Notes under the pieces: model-generated
The model's input: only the letters and a program-made list of their open reading frames with translations
What the model was told of the DNA's origin: nothing
The model's database searches: none
Origin: Denitratisoma sp.
Lineage (GTDB): Bacteria; Pseudomonadota; Gammaproteobacteria; Burkholderiales; Rhodocyclaceae
Assembly (NCBI GenBank): GCA_032027165.1
Contig: JAVSMO010000001.1
Coordinates: 991,548 to 1,055,547 of the forward strand
DNA length: 64,000 bases
Direction of reading: 5' to 3'
Made by a program: the position numbers and the translations under genes
Shown: positions 48,420 through 57,218 of the stretch, one piece after another
Position numbering within the stretch: the first letter of the stretch is position 1
Layout of the letters: each line of letters begins with the position of its first letter

Positions 48420-49607
48420 TCAGCCGCCGAAGGCCGGGATGCCGGTCTGGGCGCGGCCGAGGATGAGGGCGTGGATGTCGTGGGTGCCCTCGTAGGTGTT
48501 CACCACCTCCAGGTTCACCATGTGGCGGATCACGCCGAACTCGTCGGAGATGCCGTTGCCGCCGAGCATGTCGCGCGCCATGCGCGCCACGTCGAGCGCC
48601 TTGCCGCAGGAGTTGCGCTTCATGATCGAGGTGATCTCGACCGAGGCGACGCCCTCGTCCTTCATGCGGCCGAGGCGCAGGCAGCCCTGCAGGCCGAGCG
48701 TGATCTCGGTCTGCATGTCGGCGAGCTTCTTCTGGATCAACTGGTTGGCGGCGAGCGGGCGGCCGAACTGCTTGCGGTCGAGCACGTACTGGCGGGCGCG
48801 GAACCAGCAGTCCTCCGCCGCGCCGAGCGCGCCCCAGGCGATGCCGTAGCGGGCGGAGTTGAGGCAGGTGAACGGCCCCTTCAGGCCCTGCACGCCGGGC
48901 ATCAGGTTCTCTTCCGGCACGAACACCTCGTCCATGACGATCTCGCCGGTGATCGAGGCGCGCAGGCCGACCTTGCCGTGGATGGCGGGGGCGGAGAGGC
49001 CCTTCCAGCCCTTCTCGAGGATGAAGCCGCGGATGATGCCGTCCTCGGTCTTCGCCCAGACGACGAAGACGTCGGCGATGGGCGAGTTGGAAATCCACAT
49101 CTTCGAGCCGGAGAGCGAATAGCCGCCCTTCACCTGTTTGGCGCGGGTGACCATGCTGCCGGGGTCGGAGCCGTGGTTCGGTTCGGTCAGGCCGAAGCAG
49201 CCGATCCATTCGCCGGTGGCGAGCTTGGGCAGGTACTTCTTCTTCTGCGCCTCGGTGCCGAACTCGTTGATCGGCACCATGACAAGGGAGGACTGCACGC
49301 TCATCATCGAGCGGTAGCCGGAGTCGACGCGCTCGACTTCGCGGGCGATCAGGCCGTAGCAGACGTAGTTGAGGCCGGCGCCGCCGTACTCGGCGGGGAT
49401 GGTCGGCCCGAGCAGGCCCAGCTCGCCCATCTCGCGGAAGATGGCGGGGTCGGTGGTCTCGTTGCGGAAGGCGTCCTGGATGCGCGGCAGCAGCTTGTCC
49501 TGGCAGTACTGCTGGGCGGTGTCGCGCACCATGCGTTCCTCCTCGGTGAGCTGCAGGTCGAGGAGGAGGGGGTCGTCCCACTTGAAGGAGGCTTTGGCTT
49601 TGTTCAT
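48420..49607 (-). CDS. gcdH: glutaryl-CoA dehydrogenase
   Basis: A 395-residue acyl-CoA dehydrogenase. It oxidatively decarboxylates glutaryl-CoA to crotonyl-CoA, a late step of lysine, tryptophan and anaerobic aromatic degradation. Diagnostic segments are [55 protein letters not shown] and the catalytic glutamate at about 373 in [10 protein letters not shown]. It is the last gene of a leftward unit behind an SDR; together they could form part of a beta-oxidation-like route. Confidence 0.92.
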   Translation of the reverse strand: MNKAKASFKWDDPLLLDLQLTEEERMVRDTAQQYCQDKLLPRIQDAFRNETTDPAIFREMGELGLLGPTIPAEYGGAGLNYVCYGLIAREVERVDSGYRSMMSVQSSLVMVPINEFGTEAQKKKYLPKLATGEWIGCFGLTEPNHGSDPGSMVTRAKQVKGGYSLSGSKMWISNSPIADVFVVWAKTEDGIIRGFILEKGWKGLSAPAIHGKVGLRASITGEIVMDEVFVPEENLMPGVQGLKGPFTCLNSARYGIAWGALGAAEDCWFRARQYVLDRKQFGRPLAANQLIQKKLADMQTEITLGLQGCLRLGRMKDEGVASVEITSIMKRNSCGKALDVARMARDMLGGNGISDEFGVIRHMVNLEVVNTYEGTHDIHALILGRAQTGIPAFGG

Positions 49608-49628
49608 GGCGATGTCCGTGTTGAAAAA

Positions 49629-50375
49629 TTAGCGAATGGTCAGTCCGCCGTCGACGGCGAGGATCTGTCCGGTGATGTAGCTCGCCCAGTCGGAGGCGAG
49701 GAAGACGAAGGCCGGCGCCACTTCGTACGGCTCGGCCCAGCGGCCGAGCGGGATACGCTCGAGGTACTTGTCCTTGAAGCGGTCGTCGGTGCGGATCACC
49801 TCGGTCATCGGCGTCGCCGCCCCCGGGGCGATGGCGTTCACCGTGATGCCGTGGCGGCCGAGCTCCTTGGCCGCCGACTTGGTCATGCCGGCGATGGCGG
49901 CCTTGGCGGCGCTGTAGTTGATCTGGCCGATGGTGCCGAGCAGGCCCGCCGTCGAGGTGACGTTGATGATGCGGCCGGATTTGCGCTCGATCATGCCGTT
50001 CACCACCGCCTGCAGGCAGTAGAAGCTGCCGTTCATGTGCACGTCGATGACCTGCTGCCACTGCTCCGGCGTCATCTTGTGCAGCATGGCGGTGCGCGTG
50101 ATGCCGGCGTTGTTCACCAGGATGTCGACGCGGCCCCATTCGGCGGTGACGTCGGCGGCCATGCGGTTGACCGATTCGCGCTCGGCGACGTTGCAGGCGA
50201 AACCCTTGGCCTGTCCGCCGGCGAGGCGGATGTCGGCGGCGACGTCGTCGGCGGCCTTGGCATTCATGTCGATTACGGCGACCTTTGCCCCTTCTTGGGC
50301 GTAGGCCTGCGCGATGGCGGCGCCGATGCCCTGTCCGGCGCCGGTGACGATTGCAACCTTGTCTTTCAGAAACAT
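49629..50375 (-). CDS. SDR, FabG/3-hydroxyacyl-CoA dehydrogenase-like
   Basis: A 248-residue SDR with TGAGQGIG cofactor loop (11-18), NNAGITRTAML, active-site S (TSTAG) and YSAAKAA, and C-terminus LAVDGGLTIR. The plan is FabG-like, and the ITR(T/D) after NNAG is shared with acetoacetyl-CoA reductases. It likely reduces or oxidises a 3-oxo/3-hydroxyacyl-CoA (or ACP) with gcdH 21 bases downstream. The substrate is not determinable. Confidence 0.87.
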   Translation of the reverse strand: MFLKDKVAIVTGAGQGIGAAIAQAYAQEGAKVAVIDMNAKAADDVAADIRLAGGQAKGFACNVAERESVNRMAADVTAEWGRVDILVNNAGITRTAMLHKMTPEQWQQVIDVHMNGSFYCLQAVVNGMIERKSGRIINVTSTAGLLGTIGQINYSAAKAAIAGMTKSAAKELGRHGITVNAIAPGAATPMTEVIRTDDRFKDKYLERIPLGRWAEPYEVAPAFVFLASDWASYITGQILAVDGGLTIR

Positions 50376-50409
50376 GTGGTGCCCGACCTCCCTGGTTATC
50401 TCTCTCCGC

Positions 50410-50919
50410 TCAACCGATCAGCGTGAAGCGCCGCGTGCAGGTGTCGCCGCCCCGCGGAAGCTGACTTTCCGTGACCACGCGCACCTTCGGCGAGATGGTC
50501 TGCGCCGCCACCTGGAACCAGCGGTCGCAGCCCTCGCCGCACTGGTTCGACAGGCCGGCGGCGCGGAAGGAATCCATCCACGGGCAGGCGGTGTGCACCA
50601 CCAGCACGTCCTTGCCGTCCTTGTTCATGTGCGCCGTCTCGCCCATGACGTCGCTGGCGCGCTGCATGGTGAAGGCGATCTGCTCCAGATCCTCCGGCTT
50701 GCCGCCGCGCTTCAAATACATCTCTCCTGTGCCGACGCCGACGTTCTCCCAGAAGGCGAGTTCCATCTCCTTCGCCGCCGCCTCGCCATGTTTGTCCTTC
50801 ACCGACTTGCGCCAGGCATGGAAGAAGTCGTGGGTGATGCGGATCATCGACTGCCAGTCGCGCTCCTTGCGGGCCAGCGCCTTCTCCAGGTCGGCGCCGC
50901 TCTTTTCCGTCGTGCTCAT
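50410..50919 (-). CDS. putative ATC-hydrolase-like protein (169 aa)
   Basis: A 169-residue protein. The C-terminal half contains ACPW (about 119), NQCGEGCDRWF and a closing LPRGGDTCTRRF. These Cys and Asp spacings and the final LPxGDxxCxxRF resemble the L-2-amino-thiazoline-4-carboxylic acid hydrolase-like family. The helical N-terminal half is charged. Conserved cysteines suggest a thiol or metal site. It overlaps a zinc-ribbon gene by ATGA and lies 34 bases from the SDR. The family call is moderate and the substrate is unknown. Confidence 0.5.
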   Translation of the reverse strand: MSTTEKSGADLEKALARKERDWQSMIRITHDFFHAWRKSVKDKHGEAAAKEMELAFWENVGVGTGEMYLKRGGKPEDLEQIAFTMQRASDVMGETAHMNKDGKDVLVVHTACPWMDSFRAAGLSNQCGEGCDRWFQVAAQTISPKVRVVTESQLPRGGDTCTRRFTLIG

Positions 50920-51104
50920 GCCGGTTTCCCCTTTTCGTTCTGCCGCGCGGCGAAATCCGCCAGCGCCTGTTTGAATTCCGCCTCCATCTGCGGCGTCACT
51001 TCGGCGCCGCACTCGTAGCAGGTGTTGGTCATGCGGTCGAACCAGCGGCAGCCGCACTGGTCGCAGGCCAGTTCCGGGGCGCCGGCCGGGTTGAAGAAGA
51101 TCAT
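50916..51104 (-). CDS. zinc-ribbon protein (62 aa)
   Basis: A 62-residue protein with two Cys pairs, CDQC (14-17, with C19) and CYEC (29-32), forming a rubredoxin-like or zinc-ribbon knuckle, then a charged helix. The ATG overlaps the upstream gene stop by ATGA and its end overlaps the ATC-hydrolase-like gene. Short zinc-ribbon proteins like this often serve as electron or metal carriers or as subunits, but nothing specific is known here. Confidence 0.7.
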   Translation of the reverse strand: MIFFNPAGAPELACDQCGCRWFDRMTNTCYECGAEVTPQMEAEFKQALADFAARQNEKGKPA

Positions 51105-51568
51105 CGACAGGCTCCCAGGAAGGCCAGGCCGAGGGTGTCGAGGAATTCCTCGTAGCCGGCGTCCTGCAGTTCGTATTTCGTGCGCATGACGAAAAACATG
51201 ATGTTGCCGGCGCGGATCTGTCGCTTCATCAGCGACAGCGTGTCGTCGCCGATGTTGTTTCGCAGCCTGTCCAGCGCCTCGGCGTCGGCGACGAAGAGCA
51301 GATCCACTTTCGCATCCTGGAAGCCGCGGTAGGGCACGACTTCTGCGTGCATGCCGCCCGGCACGACCTCCCAGCGCAGCATTTCGCCGGCGCCCTCGGC
51401 GGCCATCAGGCCGGCGACGTGCTTGCCCGGCTGGATGCCCGAGCCTTCCTTCGGCACGATGGCGACGCTGGAGCCGGGCACCATCTCGGTGAACAGCTCC
51501 TCGTGGCGGTCCAGCATGGCCTGCCATTCATCGAGTTCGCCGAATACGCTTGTCGTCGCTACGCTCAT
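51101..51568 (-). CDS. uncharacterised conserved protein A (155 aa)
   Basis: A 155-residue soluble protein without recognised motif. Its C-terminal part (VDLLFVADAEALDRLRNNIG ... YELQDAGYEEFLDTLGLAF) is clearly similar to the same region of the adjacent 128-residue protein (VAVLLVADDAALAALREDGW ... DELEEAGLAEFVEDLGLVF). The two are therefore paralogues. The N-terminal half contains a beta-like stretch (SSVAIVPKEGSGIQPGKHVA). It is tightly coupled to the zinc-ribbon gene (ATGA). Confidence 0.7.
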   Translation of the reverse strand: MSVATTSVFGELDEWQAMLDRHEELFTEMVPGSSVAIVPKEGSGIQPGKHVAGLMAAEGAGEMLRWEVVPGGMHAEVVPYRGFQDAKVDLLFVADAEALDRLRNNIGDDTLSLMKRQIRAGNIMFFVMRTKYELQDAGYEEFLDTLGLAFLGACR

Positions 51569-51569
51569 G

Positions 51570-51956
51570 TCAGTGCTTGGGAAACACCAGTCCAAGGTCC
51601 TCGACGAACTCGGCCAGCCCTGCCTCTTCGAGTTCGTCCATGGTTTTCAGCATATACGGATGCAGGCGGCCTTGCCGGACCAATGCCGGCAGGGGCGCCC
51701 AGCCGTCTTCGCGCAGGGCCGCCAGCGCCGCATCGTCGGCCACCAGCAGGACGGCCACGTCGTCGCCGGCCGCTCCGTTATACTCGCGGAGGTCGGCTCG
51801 GCAGCCGCCGTCGTCGCGGCGCCAGAGGAGCAGGGTGCCGCGGCGCGCGGCGAAATCCTCACGCCGCAGCAAGCCGATCGAGGCCGTCGACATCGGCATG
51901 CCTTCGCGATCCAGCATGGATTGCCAGCCTGCACGATTGAAGAAACCGTCTTCCAT
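51570..51956 (-). CDS. uncharacterised conserved protein B (128 aa)
   Basis: A 128-residue soluble protein, paralogous over its last 60 residues to protein A just downstream (see that entry). It is the first gene of the leftward unit divergent from the MeaB-XdhC fusion. An upstream ATG at about 52001 would add 15 residues; the ATG at 51956 is used because the additional part lies in the AT-rich promoter region. No function is recognised. Confidence 0.65.
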   Translation of the reverse strand: MEDGFFNRAGWQSMLDREGMPMSTASIGLLRREDFAARRGTLLLWRRDDGGCRADLREYNGAAGDDVAVLLVADDAALAALREDGWAPLPALVRQGRLHPYMLKTMDELEEAGLAEFVEDLGLVFPKH

Positions 51957-52083
51957 CGAAGCCCATGACGCCAAGTCAGGTAACAGTTGGTTATATAGCA
52001 TGATAAGATCAAAAACTGCAACGTACTGCATCAAGAAATCTATAAATGCACAATAATGCAGAATGTTTGGCGAGGAGAAAACG
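51957..52083. promoter_or_regulatory. divergent promoter region of the two right-arm units
   Basis: 127 AT-rich bases between protein B and the MeaB-XdhC fusion. They carry TATATAG, several TGCA/ATGCA repeats and CAATAATGCAGAATGT (52051-52066). The last is repeated with one mismatch upstream of coxS (53334-53349). No unambiguous -35/-10 pair can be called. Confidence 0.5.
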
Positions 52084-53196
52084 ATGAAGCCGGCTACGGG
52101 GATTGACTTGGCGGCGGTTCTGAAGCGTTCCCGTCCGGCTCTGGCACGGGCCATCACCCTGCTGGAAAACGATCGTCCTGGCGCGGCGGAACTGATGGCC
52201 GAACTGGCGCCGCGCTGCGGCCGCGCCCACGTCGTCGGCGTCACCGGGGCACCCGGCGCCGGCAAGTCCACCCTCATCAACGCCCTGATCGGGAAACTCA
52301 CGCAGCGCGGGCGCAGCGTCGCCGTCGTCGCCGTCGATCCCTCCAGCCCGATCAGCGGCGGCTCCATCCTCGGCGACCGCCTGCGCATGGACGAGCACGG
52401 CAGTCGCGACGACGTCTTCATCCGCTCGGTGTCCTCGCGCGGCCACCTCGGCGGCCTGTCGAAGACGACCGGCCGCGTCATCGACGTCTTCGACGCCGTC
52501 GGCTACGACGTGGTGATCGTCGAGACGGTCGGCGCCGGCCAGTCGGAAGTGGAGATCCGCCATTTCGCCGACACGAACATCGTCGTCTGTCCGCCCGGGC
52601 TGGGCGACGACGTGCAGGCCATCAAGGCCGGCATCATCGAGATCGCCGACCTGCTGGTGGTGAACAAGGCCGACCTGCCGCAGGCCGAGCGCACCGTGCT
52701 CGACCTCACCACGGCCACACACCTGCGCCACCGCACCGACTGGAAGGTGAGGGTGCTGAAGACCGTGGCGACCAGCGGCGATGGCGTCGCCGCGCTGGTC
52801 GACGCCATCGGCGAGCACGCCGCCGCCACCGGCATCGGCAAGCGACTGAAGCATGCGCCGTCCGGGCCGGCGCCGCAGGCGACGGACGAAGAACTCTTCG
52901 TCCAATTGCGCCGCTGGCGCGCCGCCGGCAAGGGCGTCGCGCTCGCCACCGTGGTGAAGACTTGGGGCTCCTCGCCGCGGCCGGAGGGCAGCCATCTCGC
53001 GGTCGAGGAGGGCGGCGCCTTCGTCGGCTCGGTCTCCGGCGGCTGCATCGAGGGCGCCGTCATCGGCGAGGCGCAAGCCGCCATCGCCGACGGCCGGCCG
53101 CGCCTGCTCGAGTTCGGCGTCTCCGACGAGCGCGCTTGGGAAGTCGGCCTCGCCTGCGGCGGCCGCGTGCAGGTGTTCGTCGAGCGCGTCGGCTGA
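52084..53196 (+). CDS. MeaB/ArgK-type GTPase fused to the XdhC/CoxI N-terminal domain
   Basis: A 370-residue two-domain protein. Residues 1-255 are a MeaB/ArgK GTPase: P-loop GAPGAGKS (55-62), VAVDPSSPISGGSILGDRLR (82-101), FIRSVSSRGHLGGLS, ETVGAGQSE (147-155) and NKAD (194-197). Residues about 270-370 match the N-terminal XdhC/CoxI domain: GVALATVVKTWGSSPRPEG and GSVSGGCIEG with the conserved Cys (C321). The XdhC Rossmann half is absent here and is encoded separately at 59915. MeaB proteins are GTPase chaperones of B12 mutases, but no mutase is present, and the attached domain points to molybdenum hydroxylase maturation. The ATG at 52084 has a GAGGAG site. Confidence 0.88.
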   Translation: MKPATGIDLAAVLKRSRPALARAITLLENDRPGAAELMAELAPRCGRAHVVGVTGAPGAGKSTLINALIGKLTQRGRSVAVVAVDPSSPISGGSILGDRLRMDEHGSRDDVFIRSVSSRGHLGGLSKTTGRVIDVFDAVGYDVVIVETVGAGQSEVEIRHFADTNIVVCPPGLGDDVQAIKAGIIEIADLLVVNKADLPQAERTVLDLTTATHLRHRTDWKVRVLKTVATSGDGVAALVDAIGEHAAATGIGKRLKHAPSGPAPQATDEELFVQLRRWRAAGKGVALATVVKTWGSSPRPEGSHLAVEEGGAFVGSVSGGCIEGAVIGEAQAAIADGRPRLLEFGVSDERAWEVGLACGGRVQVFVERVG

Positions 53197-53488
53197 AGGC
53201 ACGGCTGCGCAGGCTTCTGCTTCATCAAATCCGCTTCTCTCCAATACCCGGACCGCTGATCAGGGATTGCCGCGCAGCAGCATCGGAAAAACTGCGCGTC
53301 CCGATGACATTTCGCTAAAGGAAGATTAAGCTTCAATAATGCGGAATGTGCAGTTCCCTTCCGCTGCTTCAGCCATGCCCTGCCGTGCAAGGATGTCAGC
53401 CCCGCAGGCAGCGCGTTGCCAGGTTTCCGTTGCACGCAGCATCGTCAGTCCTAAAGTCGGCATATCAATTAAAAAAGAGGAGACAAAA
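53197..53488 (+). promoter_or_regulatory. coxS upstream region
   Basis: 292 bases without a convincing gene. It includes CAATAATGCGGAATGT (53334-53349), a near-copy of the motif before the MeaB-XdhC gene. An AT-rich tract and a strong ribosome site (AGAGGAGA) lie near 53475. It probably contains a promoter for coxSLM. Confidence 0.5.
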
Positions 53489-53956
<468 letters not shown>

Positions 53957-53959
53957 GCC

Positions 53960-56332
53960 ATGGGTGCGAACATTCCGAACGGCATCGGCGCCTCGCCGCG
54001 GCGCAAGGAGGATCAGCGCTTCCTTACCGGCGCCGGCAACTACACCGACGACATCAACATTCAGGGCCAGACCTACGCCTATTTCCTGCGCTCGCCGCAT
54101 GCGCACGCCGCCATCAGAAAGATCGACACCAGGGCCGCGGCCGCCGCGCCCGGCGTGGTGGCCATCTTCACCGGCGCCGACCTCGCCGAGGCCAAGGTGG
54201 GCGGCCTGCCCTGCGGCTGGCTGATCACCGACGTCAACGGCCAGCCGATGAAGGAGCCGCCGCACCCATTGCTCGCCCAGGGCAAGGCGAACCACGTCGG
54301 CGACCAGGTCGCGGTGGTCATTGCCGAGACCTACCTGCAGGCCAAGGACGCGGCGGAGCTGATCGAGGTCGACTACGACGTGCTCGACGCCGTCGCCGAC
54401 GTCGCCACGGCGACGCAGCCCGGCAAGCCGCAGGTGCACGACATCGCGCCGAACAACACCTGCTACGTCTGGGGCCACGGCGACAAGGCCGCCGTGGACA
54501 AGGCCTTCGCCGGCGCGGCGCACGTCACGACGCTGGAGTTCCGCAACAACCGGCTGATCCCCAACGCCATCGAGCCGCGCGCCGCCGTGGCGCAGTACTC
54601 GCGCAGCGAGGACGCCTACACGCTCCACGTCGCCAACCAGAACCCGCACGTCGAGCGCCTGCTGATGACCGCCTTCGTCCTCGGCCTGCCCGAGCACAAG
54701 GTGCGCGTCATCGCCCCCGACGTCGGCGGCGGCTTCGGCTCGAAGATCTTCCTCTATGCCGAGGAGACCGTCATCACCTGGGCGGCCAAGCGCGTGAACC
54801 GGCCGATCAAGTGGACCTGCGAGCGGTCCGAGTCCTTCATGTCCGACGCCCACGGCCGCGACCACGCCACCAAGGCCGAGCTGGCGCTGGACAAGGACGG
54901 CAAGTTCCTGGCGATGCGCGTGAAGACCGCCGCCAACCTCGGCGCCTACCTGTCCACCTTCGCCTCCTCGGTGCCGACCATCCTTTACGCCACGCTGCTT
55001 GCCGGGCAGTACACCACGCCGGCGATCTACGCCGAGGTCACCGGGGTGTTCACCAATACCGTGCCGGTGGACGCCTACCGCGGCGCCGGGCGGCCCGAGG
55101 CGACCTTCGTCGTCGAGCGGCTGGTGTCGAAGGCGGCGCTGGAGATGGGCATCGACCAGGCCGAGATCCGCCGCCGCAACTTCATCAGGAATTTCCCCTA
55201 TGCGACGCCGGTCGGCCTCACCTACGATACCGGCAACTACGAGGCGACGCTGGCCGCGGCGATCAGGATCGCCGACGTCGCCGGCTTCCCGGCGCGGCGC
55301 GAGGAGGCGAAGAAGCGCGGCAAGCTGCGCGGGATCGGCTACTCGTGCTACATCGAGGCCTGCGGCCTGGCGCCGTCGAACATTGCCGGCGCCCTCGGGG
55401 CGCGCGCCGGCCTGTTCGAAGCCGGCGAGATCCGCGTGCACCCGACCGGCTCGGTCACGGTGTTCACCGGTTCGCACAGCCACGGCCAGGGCCACGAAAC
55501 GACTTTCGCCCAGGTGGTGGCCGAACGCCTCGGCATTCCCTTCGAGAACGTCGATGTGGTGCACGGCGACACCGGCCGCATACCCTTCGGCATGGGCACG
55601 TACGGCTCGCGTTCGCTGGCCGTCGGCGGCACGGCGATCATGAAGGCCATCGACAAGGTGGTCGCCAAGGGCAAGAAGATCGCCGCCCACCTGCTCGAGG
55701 CCGCCGACAGCGACATCGTCTTCGAGAACGGCAACTTCAAGGTCGCCGGCACCGACAAGCAGGTCGCCTTCGGCCAGGTCGCCTTCGCCGCCTACGTGCC
55801 GCACAACTATCCGCTCGACAAGCTGGAGCCCGGCCTCAACGAGACGGCCTTCTACGATCCGACCAACTTCACCTATCCGGCCGGCAGCCACATCTGCGAG
55901 GTCGAGGTGGATCCCGAGACCGGCGTCACCCGGGTGGCGAACTACGTCGCTTCCGACGACTTCGGCAACATCATCAACCCGATGATCGTCGAAGGGCAGG
56001 TGCACGGCGGACTGGCGCAGGGCATCGGCCAGGCGCTGCTGGAGCAGGCGGTATACGACTACGAGACCGGCCAGCTGCTCTCCGGCAGCTACACCGACTA
56101 CGCCATGCCGCGCGCCGACGACGTGCCGAGCTTCAAGGTGGACACGCAGGTGACGCCCTGCACGCACAATCCGCTCGGCGTCAAGGGCTGCGGCGAGGCG
56201 GGCGCCATCGGCTCCCCGCCGGCGGTGATCAGCGCCATCATCGACGCCCTCAAGGACCTCGGCGTCAAGGAAGTGCCGATGCCGGCGACGCCCTACCGCG
56301 TCTGGCAAGCCATCCAGTCCGCCCGCGCCTGA
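53960..56332 (+). CDS. coxL: molybdenum hydroxylase large subunit, CoxL form II
   Basis: A 790-residue Mo-MCD-binding catalytic subunit of the xanthine oxidase family. The loop AYRGAGR (373-379) is that of form II CoxL-type proteins, not the AYRCSFR of true CO dehydrogenases, which bears the Cu-ligating Cys. The catalytic glutamate is E746 (GCGEAGAIG). [11 protein letters not shown] and [11 protein letters not shown] are other family motifs. The substrate is therefore unlikely to be CO and remains unknown. It follows coxS by three bases with a GGGAGG ribosome site. Confidence 0.93.
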   Translation: MGANIPNGIGASPRRKEDQRFLTGAGNYTDDINIQGQTYAYFLRSPHAHAAIRKIDTRAAAAAPGVVAIFTGADLAEAKVGGLPCGWLITDVNGQPMKEPPHPLLAQGKANHVGDQVAVVIAETYLQAKDAAELIEVDYDVLDAVADVATATQPGKPQVHDIAPNNTCYVWGHGDKAAVDKAFAGAAHVTTLEFRNNRLIPNAIEPRAAVAQYSRSEDAYTLHVANQNPHVERLLMTAFVLGLPEHKVRVIAPDVGGGFGSKIFLYAEETVITWAAKRVNRPIKWTCERSESFMSDAHGRDHATKAELALDKDGKFLAMRVKTAANLGAYLSTFASSVPTILYATLLAGQYTTPAIYAEVTGVFTNTVPVDAYRGAGRPEATFVVERLVSKAALEMGIDQAEIRRRNFIRNFPYATPVGLTYDTGNYEATLAAAIRIADVAGFPARREEAKKRGKLRGIGYSCYIEACGLAPSNIAGALGARAGLFEAGEIRVHPTGSVTVFTGSHSHGQGHETTFAQVVAERLGIPFENVDVVHGDTGRIPFGMGTYGSRSLAVGGTAIMKAIDKVVAKGKKIAAHLLEAADSDIVFENGNFKVAGTDKQVAFGQVAFAAYVPHNYPLDKLEPGLNETAFYDPTNFTYPAGSHICEVEVDPETGVTRVANYVASDDFGNIINPMIVEGQVHGGLAQGIGQALLEQAVYDYETGQLLSGSYTDYAMPRADDVPSFKVDTQVTPCTHNPLGVKGCGEAGAIGSPPAVISAIIDALKDLGVKEVPMPATPYRVWQAIQSARA

Positions 56333-56347
56333 AAGGAGGAGAACGCC

Positions 56348-57148
56348 ATGTATGCATTCCAATACCACCGTCCGGGCAGTCTCAATGAAGCCGCGACCCT
56401 GCTCGGCAAGCTCGGCGACGGCAAGGCGCTGGCCGGCGGCCAGACCCTGATCGCTGCCATGAAGCTGCGCCTCGCCCAGCCCTCCGACCTCGTCGACCTC
56501 GGCGGCATCGCCGAACTGTCCGGCATCCGGGCCGATGGAGACAATTTGGTGATCGGCGCCACGACGCGCCACGCCGACGTTGCCGCTTCCGCCGACGTCG
56601 GGAAGCGCATCCCGGCGCTGGCGCATCTGGCCGGCGGCATCGGCGACCGGCAGGTGCGCGCGGTCGGCACCCTCGGCGGTTCGATCGCCAACAACGATCC
56701 GGCCGCCGACTATCCGGCCGGCGTGCTCGGCCTCGGCGCCACCATCGTCACCACGCAGCGCAGCCTCGGCGCGGACGAATTCTTCACCGGCATGTACGAG
56801 ACGGCGCTCAAGCCCGGCGAGCTGATCAAGTCGCTCAGCTTCCCGGTGCCGAAGCGGGCGGGCTACGCCAAGTTCGCCAATCCGGCTTCGCGCTTCGCCC
56901 TGATCGGCGTCTTCGTCAGCCAGGCCGCCAACGGCGCCGTGCGCGTCGCGGTGACCGGCGCCGGCAACGGCGTGTTCCGTTCGGCCGAGCTGGAGAAGGC
57001 GCTGGCGGCGAGCTTCACGCCCGACGCGGCGGGTGCGGTCAAGGTTCCGGCGAGCAACTGCAACGGCGACATCCACGCCAGCGCCGAGTACCGCGCGCAC
57101 CTGGTGTCGGTGATGGCCAAGCGGGCTGTTGCGGCGGCGCTGGGCTGA
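56348..57148 (+). CDS. coxM: molybdenum hydroxylase FAD subunit, CoxM-like
   Basis: A 266-residue FAD-binding subunit. The FAD loops AGGQTLIAAMKLRLAQP (about 32-48) and TLGGSIANNDPAADYP (112-127) are typical of CoxM. It completes the three-subunit hydroxylase. A very good ribosome site (AAAGGAGGAGAACGCC) precedes the ATG. It is followed by a terminator-like hairpin before coxD. Confidence 0.94.
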   Translation: MYAFQYHRPGSLNEAATLLGKLGDGKALAGGQTLIAAMKLRLAQPSDLVDLGGIAELSGIRADGDNLVIGATTRHADVAASADVGKRIPALAHLAGGIGDRQVRAVGTLGGSIANNDPAADYPAGVLGLGATIVTTQRSLGADEFFTGMYETALKPGELIKSLSFPVPKRAGYAKFANPASRFALIGVFVSQAANGAVRVAVTGAGNGVFRSAELEKALAASFTPDAAGAVKVPASNCNGDIHASAEYRAHLVSVMAKRAVAAALG

Positions 57149-57169
57149 GATATAGTCGGGCAAGCAGCG

Positions 57170-57202
57170 GGAAGGGCGCCGCGGGCGCCCTTCCTCATTT
57201 TT
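57170..57202 (+). terminator. hairpin between coxM and coxD
   Basis: GGAAGGGCGCC-GCG-GGCGCCCTTCC followed by TCATTTTT. The 11-bp stem is strong and the T run is short. It probably attenuates the maturation genes relative to the enzyme subunits. Confidence 0.65.
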
Positions 57203-57218
57203 ACGAACGGACATTCTC

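Noticed and set aside
52084..53196. Ordinary B12-mutase chaperone MeaB
   Set aside because: No mutase genes are nearby and the protein continues into an XdhC domain; the standard role is not supported by context.
53960..56332. True aerobic CO dehydrogenase
   Set aside because: The active-site loop reads AYRGAGR (form II) instead of AYRCSFR, so the Cu-binding cysteine is missing; CO oxidation should not be assumed.
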